This document shows positions 34,705-43,306 of a stretch of DNA of 64,000 nucleotides, one piece after another; position 1 is the first letter of the stretch; each line of letters starts with the position of its first letter. The translations under genes were made by a program, and so were the position numbers. The notes beneath the pieces were generated by a model. That model saw only the letters and a program-made list of their open reading frames with translations. It ran no database searches and was not told where the DNA came from. This stretch comes from Eubacterium_G segne. GTDB lineage: Bacteria; Bacillota; Clostridia; Lachnospirales; Lachnospiraceae. Location of the stretch: the NCBI RefSeq assembly GCF_014287775.1, contig NZ_JACOOZ010000002.1, positions 248,001 through 312,000 on the forward strand. The letters run 5' to 3'.

Positions 34705-35568
34705 ATGTATTTGAACACCGGTTATTTGAACCACTCACATATGGATTTCAAAGACAAAAGTCGTCCGCTGATTGTCGGTAGCTGTGGTACTTACCGTCTT
34801 TCCAGACATCCCAAACTTCCGACCTACCGTCCAAGGGGTCGTCTGGATTATCAGATTATATATATCACTGCTGGTTGTGGGCATTTTCATTTTGATAATG
34901 TAAATAATGAAACGATTGTTCCAGCCGGCAACATTGTACTGTACAGACCGAAAGAACTCCAAAAATATGAATATTACGGAGAAGATAAGACAGAAGTATA
35001 CTGGATTCACTTCACAGGAAGCAATGTGAAAAATATCTTACGTCAATATGGGTTTCCGGATAAAGAACGTGTCTTTCAAGTGGGTACATCTAATGAATAT
35101 GAACAAATTTTCAAACGTATCATTATCGAGCTCCAACGCTGTCAAGATAATTATGAGGAAATGCTTGTCCTTTTGCTACGTCATCTTCTGATTGGTTTCC
35201 ACCGGGAACTGACAAGAGAGCACATATTAAAAAATGAATATCTTGATCATGAGATGGATAATGCTGTTACCTTTTTCAGTGAAAACTACAGTCAAAATAT
35301 CAATATTGATGATTATGCTGCCTCACGAGGCATGAGTGTCAGCTGGTTTATCCGAAATTTCAAAAAATATACCGGTTCTACACCAATGCAATTCATTGTG
35401 GGAATCCGCATCAACACTGCTCAGATGTTACTTGAAACAACAACTTATTCCATCAATGAGATTTCTAAGATTGTCGGATATGATAACCAGCTTTATTTCA
35501 GCCGGCTTTTTCACAAGCTGAAAGGATATTCGCCAAGAGAATACCGAAAGCTGAGAAGCAAATTCTGA
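34705..35568 (+). CDS. AraC family transcriptional regulator (lac locus, divergent)
   Basis: A 287-residue protein. N-terminal AraC-type cupin (RGRLDYQIIYITAGCGHFHF, PAGNIVLYRPKELQKYEYYG) and two HTH motifs at the C-terminus (INIDDYAASRGMSVSWFIRN and SINEISKIVGYDNQLYFSRL, then KGYSPREYRK). The domain layout is that of activators of beta-galactoside genes such as LacR/BgaR. It is divergent from lacZ and very likely binds in the 34506-34704 gap. Starts after AGAGGTG. Confidence 0.9.
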   Translation: MYLNTGYLNHSHMDFKDKSRPLIVGSCGTYRLSRHPKLPTYRPRGRLDYQIIYITAGCGHFHFDNVNNETIVPAGNIVLYRPKELQKYEYYGEDKTEVYWIHFTGSNVKNILRQYGFPDKERVFQVGTSNEYEQIFKRIIIELQRCQDNYEEMLVLLLRHLLIGFHRELTREHILKNEYLDHEMDNAVTFFSENYSQNINIDDYAASRGMSVSWFIRNFKKYTGSTPMQFIVGIRINTAQMLLETTTYSINEISKIVGYDNQLYFSRLFHKLKGYSPREYRKLRSKF

Positions 35569-35640
35569 AATCCACAAAGAGGATACCAACGAATTATCAA
35601 AACAATGATTTGTAATATCCTCTTCTCACTTTTGCTATTC

Positions 35641-36201
35641 TTATTTTACAAACTCAGCCGTTTTCATTTCTACACTATCCGGATCTACTGCTTCTATATA
35701 ATTTTGTGGTTGCCGCAATTTATTACATACCATGATTTCAAGAGTAATAGCAAATACTCCCACAGTAATAAGAAGTACAGCAATAATCTTCTTTAAATAA
35801 CGCTGTTCATGACTACTATCTTTTGATATCTGTATCAGTGTATCTTCCGATTTTTTTTCTACATTAGTTACCTCAATATCTTCACCTGCCAAAGTATCTG
35901 TTGCAAGTCTTAGTGTCCTTAAATCTTTGTCGTAGCAATATACCTGATTTGAAAGACGGTCATTAATGTCTACCTGGTCCATATTGATTTCATAAACCAT
36001 TTCCGCCCATTCATCAGGTGAACCAAAATCAGCTGATACGGCAATAACTTCATGGATACTTGATGGCAAGATATACAGGTCACTCCCAATTTTTTCTGCC
36101 AATTCATGTAGTGGCTCCTCATACAACATTGAAGCTGCTCCGAACAATTTACTTTCATTTGTTATAACGTACATTGAGCGTTCATCCTGAGTTTCCATCA
36201 T
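35641..36201 (-). CDS. Truncated DUF5688 family protein with a membrane tail
   Basis: A 186-residue frame. Residues 8-85 (SMYVITNESKLFGAASMLYE, ILPSSIHEVIAVSAD, EWAEMVYEINMDQVDINDRL) match the C-terminal domain of DUF5688 proteins, normally about 300 residues and found in clostridial mobile elements; the N-terminal half is missing. After a charged linker comes one membrane segment (IIAVLLITVGVFAITLEIMV). Its ATG overlaps the stop of the upstream fragment (TAATG). It may be expressed as a short form, but I consider it a remnant of an older element. Confidence 0.6.
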   Translation of the reverse strand: MMETQDERSMYVITNESKLFGAASMLYEEPLHELAEKIGSDLYILPSSIHEVIAVSADFGSPDEWAEMVYEINMDQVDINDRLSNQVYCYDKDLRTLRLATDTLAGEDIEVTNVEKKSEDTLIQISKDSSHEQRYLKKIIAVLLITVGVFAITLEIMVCNKLRQPQNYIEAVDPDSVEMKTAEFVK

Positions 36202-36436
36202 TACTTCTTTGAATTTTTCTTTTTTAAAACATCTAAATAATTACATTTTCCCTCCTCGTTAAACTCTATTTTTTCTAATTCATATTCATCTTCTTTAGTC
36301 GTTACAATATAACACTGTTCTGGAACCATTTTCTTTCTATTTCTTCCAAAACTAATTTCACAACTATATTCATAATTGTATCCATGCAGAATATATTTTG
36401 ATTCCTGCTGATTTTTTAAAATAAAAACTTACTAAA
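36201..36436 (-). pseudogene. 3' end of a host gene cut by the conjugative element
   Basis: From about 36436 the minus strand is open without a start codon: FILKNQQESKYILHGYNYEY, then EISFGRNRKKMVPEQCYIVT and EFNEEGKCNYLDVLKKKNSK to the stop at 36201. Immediately before 36436 the frame has two stops, and the Tn916-type end is expected there (about 160 bases past int, as in Tn916). I read this as the tail of a gene whose 5' part should lie beyond the far end of the element. Family not recognised. Confidence 0.5.
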
Positions 36437-36563
36437 TTTCTGATTATCTTTTCATAAGTTGGTAAATGCCGATATATCCCGTATTTTAGGGCTTTATCGG
36501 TATTTTCTTTTCGGAAGATACCTTGCATAAGCTGGCATTTACCAGCATGAAAATGCAACCAAA

Positions 36564-36584
36564 AGTAGTAAATGAGTAGTAAAT
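36564..36584. repeat. DR-2-type repeats at the integrase end
   Basis: AGTAGTAAAT is repeated in tandem with one base between (36564-36573, 36575-36584), just outside the int stop. Tn916 carries this kind of short repeat, bound by the N-terminal domain of Int, near its ends. A GCTGG...CCAGC hairpin lies about 25 bases further out. Confidence 0.7.
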
Positions 36585-36597
36585 ATAAGCTCCGATA

Positions 36598-37788
36598 TTA
36601 ACAAGCCAGCCTTTCCAGTTCTGCTTTTGCAGATTGAAATGTGCCGTGTGCATAATAGCCAAGTGTCATGGTTATGTTAGCGTGTCCCATGAGATATTGC
36701 AGAGTGTTTGGGTTCATTCCTCTGTTTGCCATATTCGTACAATAAGTATGTCTGAATGAATGTGGCGTGATGTTCGGTAACTTGTCCGTGTGATACTTGT
36801 TATACTTCTTAATCAGTCCTCGCACCATGCCCTCATAGTTTCCTGCAACTTTAGGCAAGCCCTCACGATTTAGGAATAGGAAATTGCTGTAACCACCTAC
36901 AATCAGCGGTTGTGCCTTTCCTCTGTTCTTTAGTATTCTTTGGATTGCTTGATAAGCCCGTTCTGTCAATGGAAGTTCCCGTTTTCCGTTTTTGGTCTTT
37001 GGTGTTTCAATATAGTAGCCCATTTCGCTATCTTTCAATAACTGGTGGTCTATATTGAGTATTCTGTTCTGCATATCAATATGCGTCGTCAGTCCGCAAA
37101 ATTCAGAAATACGAAGTCCCGTTTCCAGCAGAAGCACAACCTCATCATAATACTTACTGTAAATCTTGTCCTTTTCCATAAAGGCAAGCAGGTGTTCTTC
37201 CTGCTCTGGTGTAAGGATAACTTTCTGTTCGGTATCATCTTCCAGAACATCACTTAACTTAAATTCAAATGGGTTCTTTCTGATACAGTCGTCTTGTATT
37301 GCCATGTAAAATGACGCTTTCAAGGAACGTTTATAGTTATCAATCGTTTTATAGGCATATCCTTTTTCGCTCATTCTGATAGCCCATTCTTTAGCGTCCG
37401 ACTGCTTAACCGTATCAATCGCCCTCATACCTAATGGGTCATTTTTCAAAGCGTTCATAAGATACTGTCGTCCTTTTTCAGTAGCCCTTTTGATGTTCTT
37501 TCTTTGACTGTTCTTCTTGTCGTAGAGCTGGCAGACTGTCATTTTACCGCCGACTGTGTCGATACCGTCGTTAAGGTCTTTTTTTATCTGTGCTTCTTTT
37601 TCCCTCAACGATATATCATCACGCTTTCCAGCAGGTGTCTTGTCTGTCGGTACAAGTTTCCAAGAATAGATAAATTGTGGCTTTCCGTATATATCGGTAT
37701 ATTTATAAACGTATCTTCCGTCTTTTCGCTGGCTCTCTCCATTACGCAAATTGCGATTTTTACTGTCTTTTCGTTTCACATTAGACAT
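36598..37788 (-). CDS. int: Tn916-family tyrosine recombinase (integrase)
   Basis: A 396-residue integrase that excises and inserts the element. N-terminal arm-binding domain (GESQRKDGRYVYKYTDIYGK, as in Tn916 Int), SAM-like core-binding domain (AKEWAIRMSEKGYAYKTIDN), and a catalytic domain with Arg in TGLRISEFCGL, the H-x-x-R box in ITPHSFRHTYCTN, and the nucleophile Tyr in MTLGYYAHGTF. The start at 37788 (MSNVKRKD) has AAGGAG upstream; the longer frame would run into xis. Clearly related to, but distinct from, the Tn916 protein. Confidence 0.95.
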   Translation of the reverse strand: MSNVKRKDSKNRNLRNGESQRKDGRYVYKYTDIYGKPQFIYSWKLVPTDKTPAGKRDDISLREKEAQIKKDLNDGIDTVGGKMTVCQLYDKKNSQRKNIKRATEKGRQYLMNALKNDPLGMRAIDTVKQSDAKEWAIRMSEKGYAYKTIDNYKRSLKASFYMAIQDDCIRKNPFEFKLSDVLEDDTEQKVILTPEQEEHLLAFMEKDKIYSKYYDEVVLLLETGLRISEFCGLTTHIDMQNRILNIDHQLLKDSEMGYYIETPKTKNGKRELPLTERAYQAIQRILKNRGKAQPLIVGGYSNFLFLNREGLPKVAGNYEGMVRGLIKKYNKYHTDKLPNITPHSFRHTYCTNMANRGMNPNTLQYLMGHANITMTLGYYAHGTFQSAKAELERLAC

Positions 37789-37865
37789 AGTGTAAAGCTC
37801 CTTTCCGTCATGGAATGAGCCGTGATACGCTACTAATATTATACCATATCTACGGCTCAATGACA

Positions 37866-38069
37866 TTAGATTTCGTCCAATGTATCTATGATTTTTTCAA
37901 ATTGTTTTCGCTTAATCTGAATACGATTACCGTTCACGATAACCCAGCCAGCGTCAAGATTTTCTTCGGCTAATTTACGCAATTTCTTTTCGCCAATACG
38001 GAAGTATTTAGACGCTTCTTCAATCGTCAGCGTATATTTTTCCCAGATAGGCACATCAGTATTGTTCAT
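37866..38069 (-). CDS. xis: Excisionase
   Basis: A 67-residue winged-HTH protein, MNNTDVPIWEKYTLTIEEAS, then KYFRIGEKKLRKLAEEN and GNRIQIKRKQFEKIIDTLD, nearly collinear with Tn916 Xis. It binds the DR repeats near the ends and directs Int to excision. It ends 78 bases before int on the same strand. Confidence 0.95.
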   Translation of the reverse strand: MNNTDVPIWEKYTLTIEEASKYFRIGEKKLRKLAEENLDAGWVIVNGNRIQIKRKQFEKIIDTLDEI

Positions 38070-38383
38070 AATCTATGCACCCCCTTTACTGTGTGTCATT
38101 TTTTTACAAGCAGACAAACGGCTTTGGAAAGCTCCGTTAGTATCTCAACTATTCCCATTCTTGTGGGCAGAACCGCACCATGCGGACGTATCATTATTCT
38201 GTGAGGATAGGTCGTGGCAAAACGACTATTCCAACAGTCGCTCTCGGATCACTGCGTGGGTCGCTCGCTTTCTTTTGGAAAGGTCATGGCGTACAGTCCC
38301 CGTGGCTTGCTATCTCACAAACGTATCTGTCTGCTTTATTCAGTTGTCAAAGACCAGACGGGCATAATCAATCCCAATATGAA
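38070..38383. other. Region between xis and orf8 without a recognised gene
   Basis: About 314 bases. Open frames exist on the plus strand (38062-38367, 38180-38410) but they lack recognisable motifs and have arginine/tryptophan-rich compositions typical of random translation, so I do not call them. In Tn916 the corresponding stretch carries regulatory sequence affecting xis/int expression. Confidence 0.4.
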
Positions 38384-38617
38384 TTAGAAGCGTTTAATAT
38401 CAAAGTTTAAGATTTTACGAATAATCGCTTCTTTGATAAAACCTTTCATTTCCAAATCTACCGCAAGACGTAAGTTGTTGTTATCGTCGTAAAACGGACG
38501 CATACAGCACTGATTGATATATGGGTCATAAAATTCCAAGATTTTTGAAATTGCTGTTTCGTCGCCGTCGCAGGCTTTGGAAATAACCGTGAAAGTCGGT
38601 GTCAGCTCTTTTGGCAT
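38384..38617 (-). CDS. Tn916 ORF8-type helix-turn-helix protein
   Basis: A 77-residue protein, PKELTPTFTVISKACDGDET, then ILEFYDPYINQCCMRPFYDD and DLEMKGFIKEAIIRKILNF. It is the ORF8 family of Tn916-like elements, which resembles the region 2 part of ECF-like sigma factors. It overlaps the end of orf7 by 16 bases; in Tn916 orf7 and orf8 activate expression toward xis/int and the transfer genes. Confidence 0.85.
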   Translation of the reverse strand: MPKELTPTFTVISKACDGDETAISKILEFYDPYINQCCMRPFYDDNNNLRLAVDLEMKGFIKEAIIRKILNFDIKRF

Positions 38618-39042
38618 TTTTCTTTTTCCTCCTCAATCAGTTGCTTTAACTTGTCTAGTGCTTGTATTCTGCACTTCGTTACATTCGCTCTGGAACAGTC
38701 AAGCATTTTCCCAATGTAAGTGTCCGTGTCGCCAATGAAAAAATACTGTAAAACGATATTACGCTTTCGTTCTTCAATAGCTTTCAATGCACGAGCCAGT
38801 TGTTCATCTTCGATTGATACTTTTTCTCCACAGACTTCAAATACCGCAACATAATCCGTAGAATATGTATCTTCTGTACCTATGGAATTTAAGAGGTCGT
38901 CCATAATTTCGGCGAATGGCATTTCTTTTTTCTCTGAACGACGTATCGCTCGATAGAAGTCAATCGCTCTATGACGTATAACTGTTTTAATAGCACAATC
39001 GAATTGATGACAGGTTTTTTCTTGTAGTTCTGACGGTTTCAT
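38602..39042 (-). CDS. Tn916 ORF7-type sigma-70-like regulator
   Basis: A 146-residue protein with a region-4-type HTH at its end (RNIVLQYFFIGDTDTYIGKM, then LDCSRANVTKCRIQALDKLK). Start at 39042 (MKPSELQEK) chosen because AGGAGG lies eight bases upstream. In Tn916 this gene is switched on when transcription reads through the upstream attenuator. It overlaps orf8 by 16 bases. Confidence 0.88.
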   Translation of the reverse strand: MKPSELQEKTCHQFDCAIKTVIRHRAIDFYRAIRRSEKKEMPFAEIMDDLLNSIGTEDTYSTDYVAVFEVCGEKVSIEDEQLARALKAIEERKRNIVLQYFFIGDTDTYIGKMLDCSRANVTKCRIQALDKLKQLIEEEKEKCQKS

Positions 39043-39167
39043 TTTCCTCACCTCCTTTCGCTAGTCGAAAAGAGGTGTCTGCCCCTTTTCATATATACCG
39101 CGTTGAAAGTGGGGGACAGCGTAACCAAAATCGAAAAAACTTTAAAAAATTTTTTTCTGGCATGAAA

Positions 39168-39203
39168 AAAGCCCGCACAAAACATATAGTCTGTACGAGC
39201 TTT
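39168..39203 (-). terminator. Attenuator-like terminator upstream of orf7
   Basis: AAAGCTCGTACA, 12-base loop, TGTGCGGGCTTT followed by TTTT on the minus strand. It stands between the exporter genes and orf7, where Tn916 has terminators that restrict read-through into orf7. Confidence 0.75.
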
Positions 39204-39246
39204 TAAAACTGTGCTATATTCAGTTGTTATAAAAATGCCGTTAGGT

Positions 39247-39285
39247 TCAAACTGATTGCGTCGAGGTATATCTAAAATATTCCAT
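39247..39285 (-). CDS. Possible 12-codon leader peptide before the attenuator
   Basis: ATG at 39285 with AAGGAG nine bases upstream, encoding MEYFRYTSTQSV and a stop, 44 bases ahead of the attenuator stem. A longer frame (TTG at 39293 to 39048) also uses the same region but has no homologue I know. Position and strong site suggest translation-coupled attenuation as known for tet(M) in Tn916; this is inference. Confidence 0.35.
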   Translation of the reverse strand: MEYFRYTSTQSV

Positions 39286-39316
39286 AATGACAACTCCTTT
39301 ACGGCACTATTCTAAT

Positions 39317-39952
39317 TTAATCAGACAGAAAAGAAATTGCACCGTTTTTAATTTCTAAGATTTCGTCGGCTTCTTCTGCCAAATGCTTACTGTGTGTAAC
39401 CACAACAACACATTTTCCTAATTCATGTGCAGTCTTTTTCAGCAAAGCAATGATTTCATCAGCGGTAGTTTCGTCAAGATTTCCCGTCGGTTCGTCTGCC
39501 AAAAGTACATGAGCGTCGCTGGCTAATGCTCTTGCAATCGCTACACGCTGTTGCTGTCCGCCAGATAGTTGCAATACATTTCTCTGCCAGTATTCTTTTC
39601 CAATGCCGACTTCTTCCAATAATTTTTCAGCATTTCCACTACCACCTAATTTGACATTTTCAACCGTTGTCAAATAATCAATCAGATTATAATTTTGAAA
39701 TACCAATGAGATATTATGCTTTCTGTGGTAATTCAGCCCTTTTTTTGTAATGTCCTCGCCATTGCAAAGGACAGTCCCTTTTACCGCTGTGTCTAAGCCT
39801 GCTAACAACGATAAGAGTGTTGTTTTTCCTGCACCACTCGGACCGACAATAGTATAAAAAATACCCTCCTCGAAAGTAGCAGATACATTATTCAAAATGG
39901 TTTTATCTTTTTTTGTTTTGTAAGCATAGCTTACATTCTTTACTTCTAACAT
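39317..39952 (-). CDS. ABC exporter ATP-binding protein (MacB/LolD-like)
   Basis: A 211-residue ATPase: Walker A GPSGAGKTT, Q-loop SLVFQNYNLI, signature LSGGQQQRVAIARAL, Walker B VLLADEPTGNLD, H-loop VVVTHSK. This is the group that pairs with FtsX-type permeases to export or detach peptides and lipids, including antimicrobial peptide defence systems. It follows two permease genes and a lipoprotein gene in one leftward operon with a divergent two-component system. Confidence 0.93.
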   Translation of the reverse strand: MLEVKNVSYAYKTKKDKTILNNVSATFEEGIFYTIVGPSGAGKTTLLSLLAGLDTAVKGTVLCNGEDITKKGLNYHRKHNISLVFQNYNLIDYLTTVENVKLGGSGNAEKLLEEVGIGKEYWQRNVLQLSGGQQQRVAIARALASDAHVLLADEPTGNLDETTADEIIALLKKTAHELGKCVVVVTHSKHLAEEADEILEIKNGAISFLSD

Positions 39953-39965
39953 TTTCGTCGTCCTC

Positions 39966-41411
39966 CTAACTCATTTCCGATAAAATATCTTTCGGGTTTC
40001 TCTTTAGTATTACAATTCCAGATACCAGAACAGAAGCCGTTATCAACACAAGAACACTTGCTCCGTCCAACAGATACATTTCTGGCGTAACCTCTACGCT
40101 GATATTCTGCACGTCCTGCTTTGGTGCAACATATTCTGTGGATACTTTTCCCTCGTTATTTTTTTCTTCTTCCTGCATTTGCTGAACCTGCTGTGATACC
40201 AGATAATTTGCAGTTACTTTGGAAACGGCAGGAGCGACAGCAAAGGATAGCATAAGGGAAAGAACAGCAATCATAATCGCTTCACTCCAAATCTGCCCGA
40301 TAATTCTGAATTTCGGAACACCGAGAGATAAGAAAATGCCGACTTCCTGCACTCGATTTTTCAGCCAGAACAGAAATACTAAAACAAGGATAACAAAACT
40401 TGCAACAGAGATTACCAATATCATCATTTCGCTTACTTTTGCTAAATCATTGAAGTTTGAGGACATGGTTTCGGAATTTCCGTTATTGTCAATCAAATCA
40501 TATTGCTCCCAGTTGATGTCTACTTTTTGCAGATTTTCTTTTACTTCGTCGTAAGCTTCCACATCTTCTACTTTGAAATAGGCTCTTTCATATAATGGAC
40601 TTGTTTCACCCTCTGCCTTTTCTGGAAATCTCAAATCTGTAAATATTACATTTTCCGAACGGTAAGTATCTCCCTGCATAAGTGGGGACATCTTTTGATC
40701 CACTTGATAAATTCCAACAATCTCAGCTTCTGATACCTTTGAATTTTCAGTATCGTGGTAATCATTAAAAGAAATCTTATCGCCGATTTTCAGATTATTT
40801 TGATTTGCAAGTTCCTCTGAAATGACACACATATCTTTATCCTCTGGGGTTATCATTCGCCCCTCTTTGATATGCAGGTTTCCAGATAAAACATTTCTGT
40901 CAAGTTTCATATCTTTGTTTCCAATTAAGCTTACACCTCCCTCATCTACACTTTGGTCTACATCTTTATCTTCAATTCTTTTGAAATTTACAGGGTTTAC
41001 AGGAGTTGTTGCTGTTGTAATATTGTAATCAGCAATTCCTTTTGTTTTTGCCAGTTTCTCAATGTCTTTTATATCTAAGCTTTCAAATTCATTTGTTGTC
41101 CAGCCTGACCAAGTCTCCACACCATTGATAATCTCTTTTTCCTGATGGTAGCCACCAAAACTACCTTCCTTATCATTACCAATCTTTTCTGAGTATTCAC
41201 GAACTCGTTTTGTTCGGTACTCTGCATTTCTTTCTAAAAGAAAGCCTGCACCTATGGCTTGTCTGGTTTTGTCCTGCACCTCAATACTGGCATTTTTGCT
41301 CGCCACACCTGCAAGAAGCAGGGTACTGATTGCAAAAACAATCAACAATAAGAGAATACTTTTTATGGGCTTTCTGAACACAGAACGCCTTGCCAATCCA
41401 AAAAAATTCAT
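39966..41411 (-). CDS. FtsX-domain ABC permease (distal)
   Basis: A 481-residue permease: one N-terminal membrane segment (SILLLLIVFAISTLLLAGVA), a large extracytoplasmic MacB-PCD-like domain (about 40-320, with ISEELANQNNLKIGDKISFN), then three C-terminal segments (MMILVISVASFVILVLVFLF, ...). It is similar in layout to its neighbour, so the two may form a heterodimer. Ends 14 bases before the ATPase gene. Confidence 0.9.
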   Translation of the reverse strand: MNFFGLARRSVFRKPIKSILLLLIVFAISTLLLAGVASKNASIEVQDKTRQAIGAGFLLERNAEYRTKRVREYSEKIGNDKEGSFGGYHQEKEIINGVETWSGWTTNEFESLDIKDIEKLAKTKGIADYNITTATTPVNPVNFKRIEDKDVDQSVDEGGVSLIGNKDMKLDRNVLSGNLHIKEGRMITPEDKDMCVISEELANQNNLKIGDKISFNDYHDTENSKVSEAEIVGIYQVDQKMSPLMQGDTYRSENVIFTDLRFPEKAEGETSPLYERAYFKVEDVEAYDEVKENLQKVDINWEQYDLIDNNGNSETMSSNFNDLAKVSEMMILVISVASFVILVLVFLFWLKNRVQEVGIFLSLGVPKFRIIGQIWSEAIMIAVLSLMLSFAVAPAVSKVTANYLVSQQVQQMQEEEKNNEGKVSTEYVAPKQDVQNISVEVTPEMYLLDGASVLVLITASVLVSGIVILKRNPKDILSEMS

Positions 41412-41414
41412 GTA

Positions 41415-42638
41415 CTATCCCTCCATTTTCGCTAATATATCTTTTGGGTTTGCTCGTAATATCGGAAGAATGGAACAGCACAATGCCACCAGAATAACTG
41501 CACCACCTAAAAGGAACAACATTCCAATATCTTGTATCTGCAACACCACTTTCAGATTTTCTGTTACTGTTTCTGAACCAGTAATGACATTTTGCAAAAC
41601 GCCCGAGAACAATTTACCAATGGCTGTTGCTCCTAAAACCGAAAGTGTAAATACACTGCCTGCTTCTAATAAAGTTTGCAGGAAAATTTCACTTTTTGTC
41701 TTGCCGAGGCTCATAAAGATTGCCACCTCTTTTTGCCTTGTCCGCATCCACATACATAACAGCAGGGAAACAACAACAGTACCAGTTACCAATGTAAGTA
41801 CCAGCATAAGATTTGCCACCTTACTGATTTGCTCTAATGGAGCAGACATCTGTTGATAAAGGGTATCGGAAGTGCTAAGTTCTACATCATTTCCGAATAT
41901 TTTTTGCAAGCTGGTTTCCAGCACATCTAATTTTTCTGGTCTTTTTGAATAAACGCAGAGTTTTTCAAATTCAGCTTCTTTGAACAATTCTTTATAAGTG
42001 CTGTTGTCAATAAAGACTTGATTTTCTATTCGATTGACTGCGGTAGTTTCTGTTGGCTGGTCTTTTTCCACATTTCCTGCGGACATGAAAATTCCAATAA
42101 TTTGAACAGATACTTTTGTTCCGTTTTCTGTACTTAATTCAATCGTATCTCCAACTTTTAGCTCATTTTGATTTGCAAGGTTCGCATTGATAACAGCACC
42201 TTTTTTCTCATGTTTGATATAATCGCCAGAAGATAAGCGGTACTGCATTTCTGAAAAAGGGCTGTCCTTTTCCAAATCATCATAGGAGAGCAACGCTATT
42301 TTCAAATTTTCCTCATTCGTAGAAGTATTGAGCGTAACGGGAGCAAAACTAGCTGGAAATACATCTTGCCTGCCGATACGGTTGATAGCTGAAACATCTT
42401 CCAGCGTTTCAATCTTGTTTACTTCATTCTCTGTTATCTTGCTGTCCTTACTTGTAATTTCAGCTACAATCTTAGAATTTGTCTTTTCCTGCATGGCTTG
42501 TTTGGACTCATTTGTAGTCCTTAAAATCATGCTTGTACCTAAAATCATACTGTTTACAAGTATCAAAACAATCAACAAAAGAATGGTTTTTCCTTTTTTT
42601 CGCTGTAAATAGCGAAAACCAAGTTGATAAAACTTCAT
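41415..42638 (-). CDS. FtsX-domain ABC permease (proximal)
   Basis: A 407-residue permease of the same family: first segment TILLLIVLILVNSMILGTSM, periplasm-side domain with INANLANQNELKVGDTIELS, and three C-terminal segments (LMLVLTLVTGTVVVSLLLCM, ...). IFMSLGKTKSEIFLQTLLEA is the coupling helix region. Three bases separate it from the distal permease; a lipoprotein gene precedes it by 11 bases. Confidence 0.9.
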   Translation of the reverse strand: MKFYQLGFRYLQRKKGKTILLLIVLILVNSMILGTSMILRTTNESKQAMQEKTNSKIVAEITSKDSKITENEVNKIETLEDVSAINRIGRQDVFPASFAPVTLNTSTNEENLKIALLSYDDLEKDSPFSEMQYRLSSGDYIKHEKKGAVINANLANQNELKVGDTIELSTENGTKVSVQIIGIFMSAGNVEKDQPTETTAVNRIENQVFIDNSTYKELFKEAEFEKLCVYSKRPEKLDVLETSLQKIFGNDVELSTSDTLYQQMSAPLEQISKVANLMLVLTLVTGTVVVSLLLCMWMRTRQKEVAIFMSLGKTKSEIFLQTLLEAGSVFTLSVLGATAIGKLFSGVLQNVITGSETVTENLKVVLQIQDIGMLFLLGGAVILVALCCSILPILRANPKDILAKMEG

Positions 42639-42649
42639 ACTTCACACCT

Positions 42650-43144
42650 CTATTCCCAACGGGCTATGACAACCTTTGTTGCATTGAAATGAAGTGTGTC
42701 TGCAAATTCTCCATAAAGATATACTTCAGATTGTTTTTTTACATCGGATATAGAACCCGTTGTTACATTTGTAACACCAGACTGTGCATTTACTGTGGCA
42801 ATGACAAATTCACAATCTGGGTTATAGGTTACAGAAACAGCATTGTCTTTATTTTCCATTCCCGGTGCTTCTATTTTTATCCCAGCTCCACCCTCAATAT
42901 CTTTTGCTTGATTTACCAAGCAACCATTGTCTGTAAATTCCAAAACACTTCCTCTCAAATTAGCAGACTCTAATATGTCGTTTCCTTTATTTTCTGAAGA
43001 ACCATTTGTATTTTCTTCATTCGTATTAGAATTGACAATAGGATTAGACGTATCTGGCTTCTCATTTGGACTTGCACCACACCCCGTCAATGCACAGATA
43101 CATAATCCAACTGCTATGAATTTACTGATGTTTGTTTTTTTCAT
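42650..43144 (-). CDS. Lipoprotein of the ABC exporter operon
   Basis: A 164-residue lipoprotein with lipobox LTGCG (Cys22), a Ser/Asn-rich linker and a C-terminal domain (SVLEFTDNGCLVNQAKDIEG, YNPDCEFVIATVNAQSG). It lies first in the exporter operon, divergent from the response regulator gene. It probably binds the exported or sensed compound outside the membrane (inference). Confidence 0.85.
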   Translation of the reverse strand: MKKTNISKFIAVGLCICALTGCGASPNEKPDTSNPIVNSNTNEENTNGSSENKGNDILESANLRGSVLEFTDNGCLVNQAKDIEGGAGIKIEAPGMENKDNAVSVTYNPDCEFVIATVNAQSGVTNVTTGSISDVKKQSEVYLYGEFADTLHFNATKVVIARWE

Positions 43145-43205
43145 TTTTGTATTCCACCTTTCTTGTTCGATATGCCCCTATTGTAAAAGCAAACCATTCT
43201 AAAAA

Positions 43206-43257
43206 TCCTGTAAAAAAGTAAGAAAATCATCATCATTTTTTAGAGGATTTTTACAGA
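43206..43257. promoter_or_regulatory. Inverted CTGTAAAAA sites in the divergent promoter region
   Basis: TCCTGTAAAAAAG (43206-43218) and its inverted partner ATTTTTACAGA (43247-43257) flank the middle of the 162-base gap between the exporter operon and the two-component genes. They are the best candidates for binding by the OmpR-type regulator encoded next to them. Confidence 0.5.
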
Positions 43258-43306
43258 CTTTTCTGTTATACTGTCTATAATTTATATAGAAAAGGATTGA
43301 TACATT

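Noticed and set aside
36370..36558. 62-codon frame next to int
   Set aside because: It crosses the expected element end and a hairpin, lacks a site, and another frame on the host side gives a more protein-like sequence.
38062..38410. Plus-strand frames of 101 and 76 codons between xis and orf8
   Set aside because: Arg/Trp/Cys-rich composition, no usable ribosome site, no recognised homologue; they overlap the regulatory region and the end of orf8.
39048..39293. 81-codon minus-strand frame before orf7
   Set aside because: It starts with TTG, runs straight through a strong terminator stem and ends in a GTG-rich site region; the 12-codon ATG ORF in another frame has the better site.
41254..41856. 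200-codon plus-strand frame opposite the two permease genes
   Set aside because: Spans the junction of two real genes on the other strand and has no domain or ribosome site.
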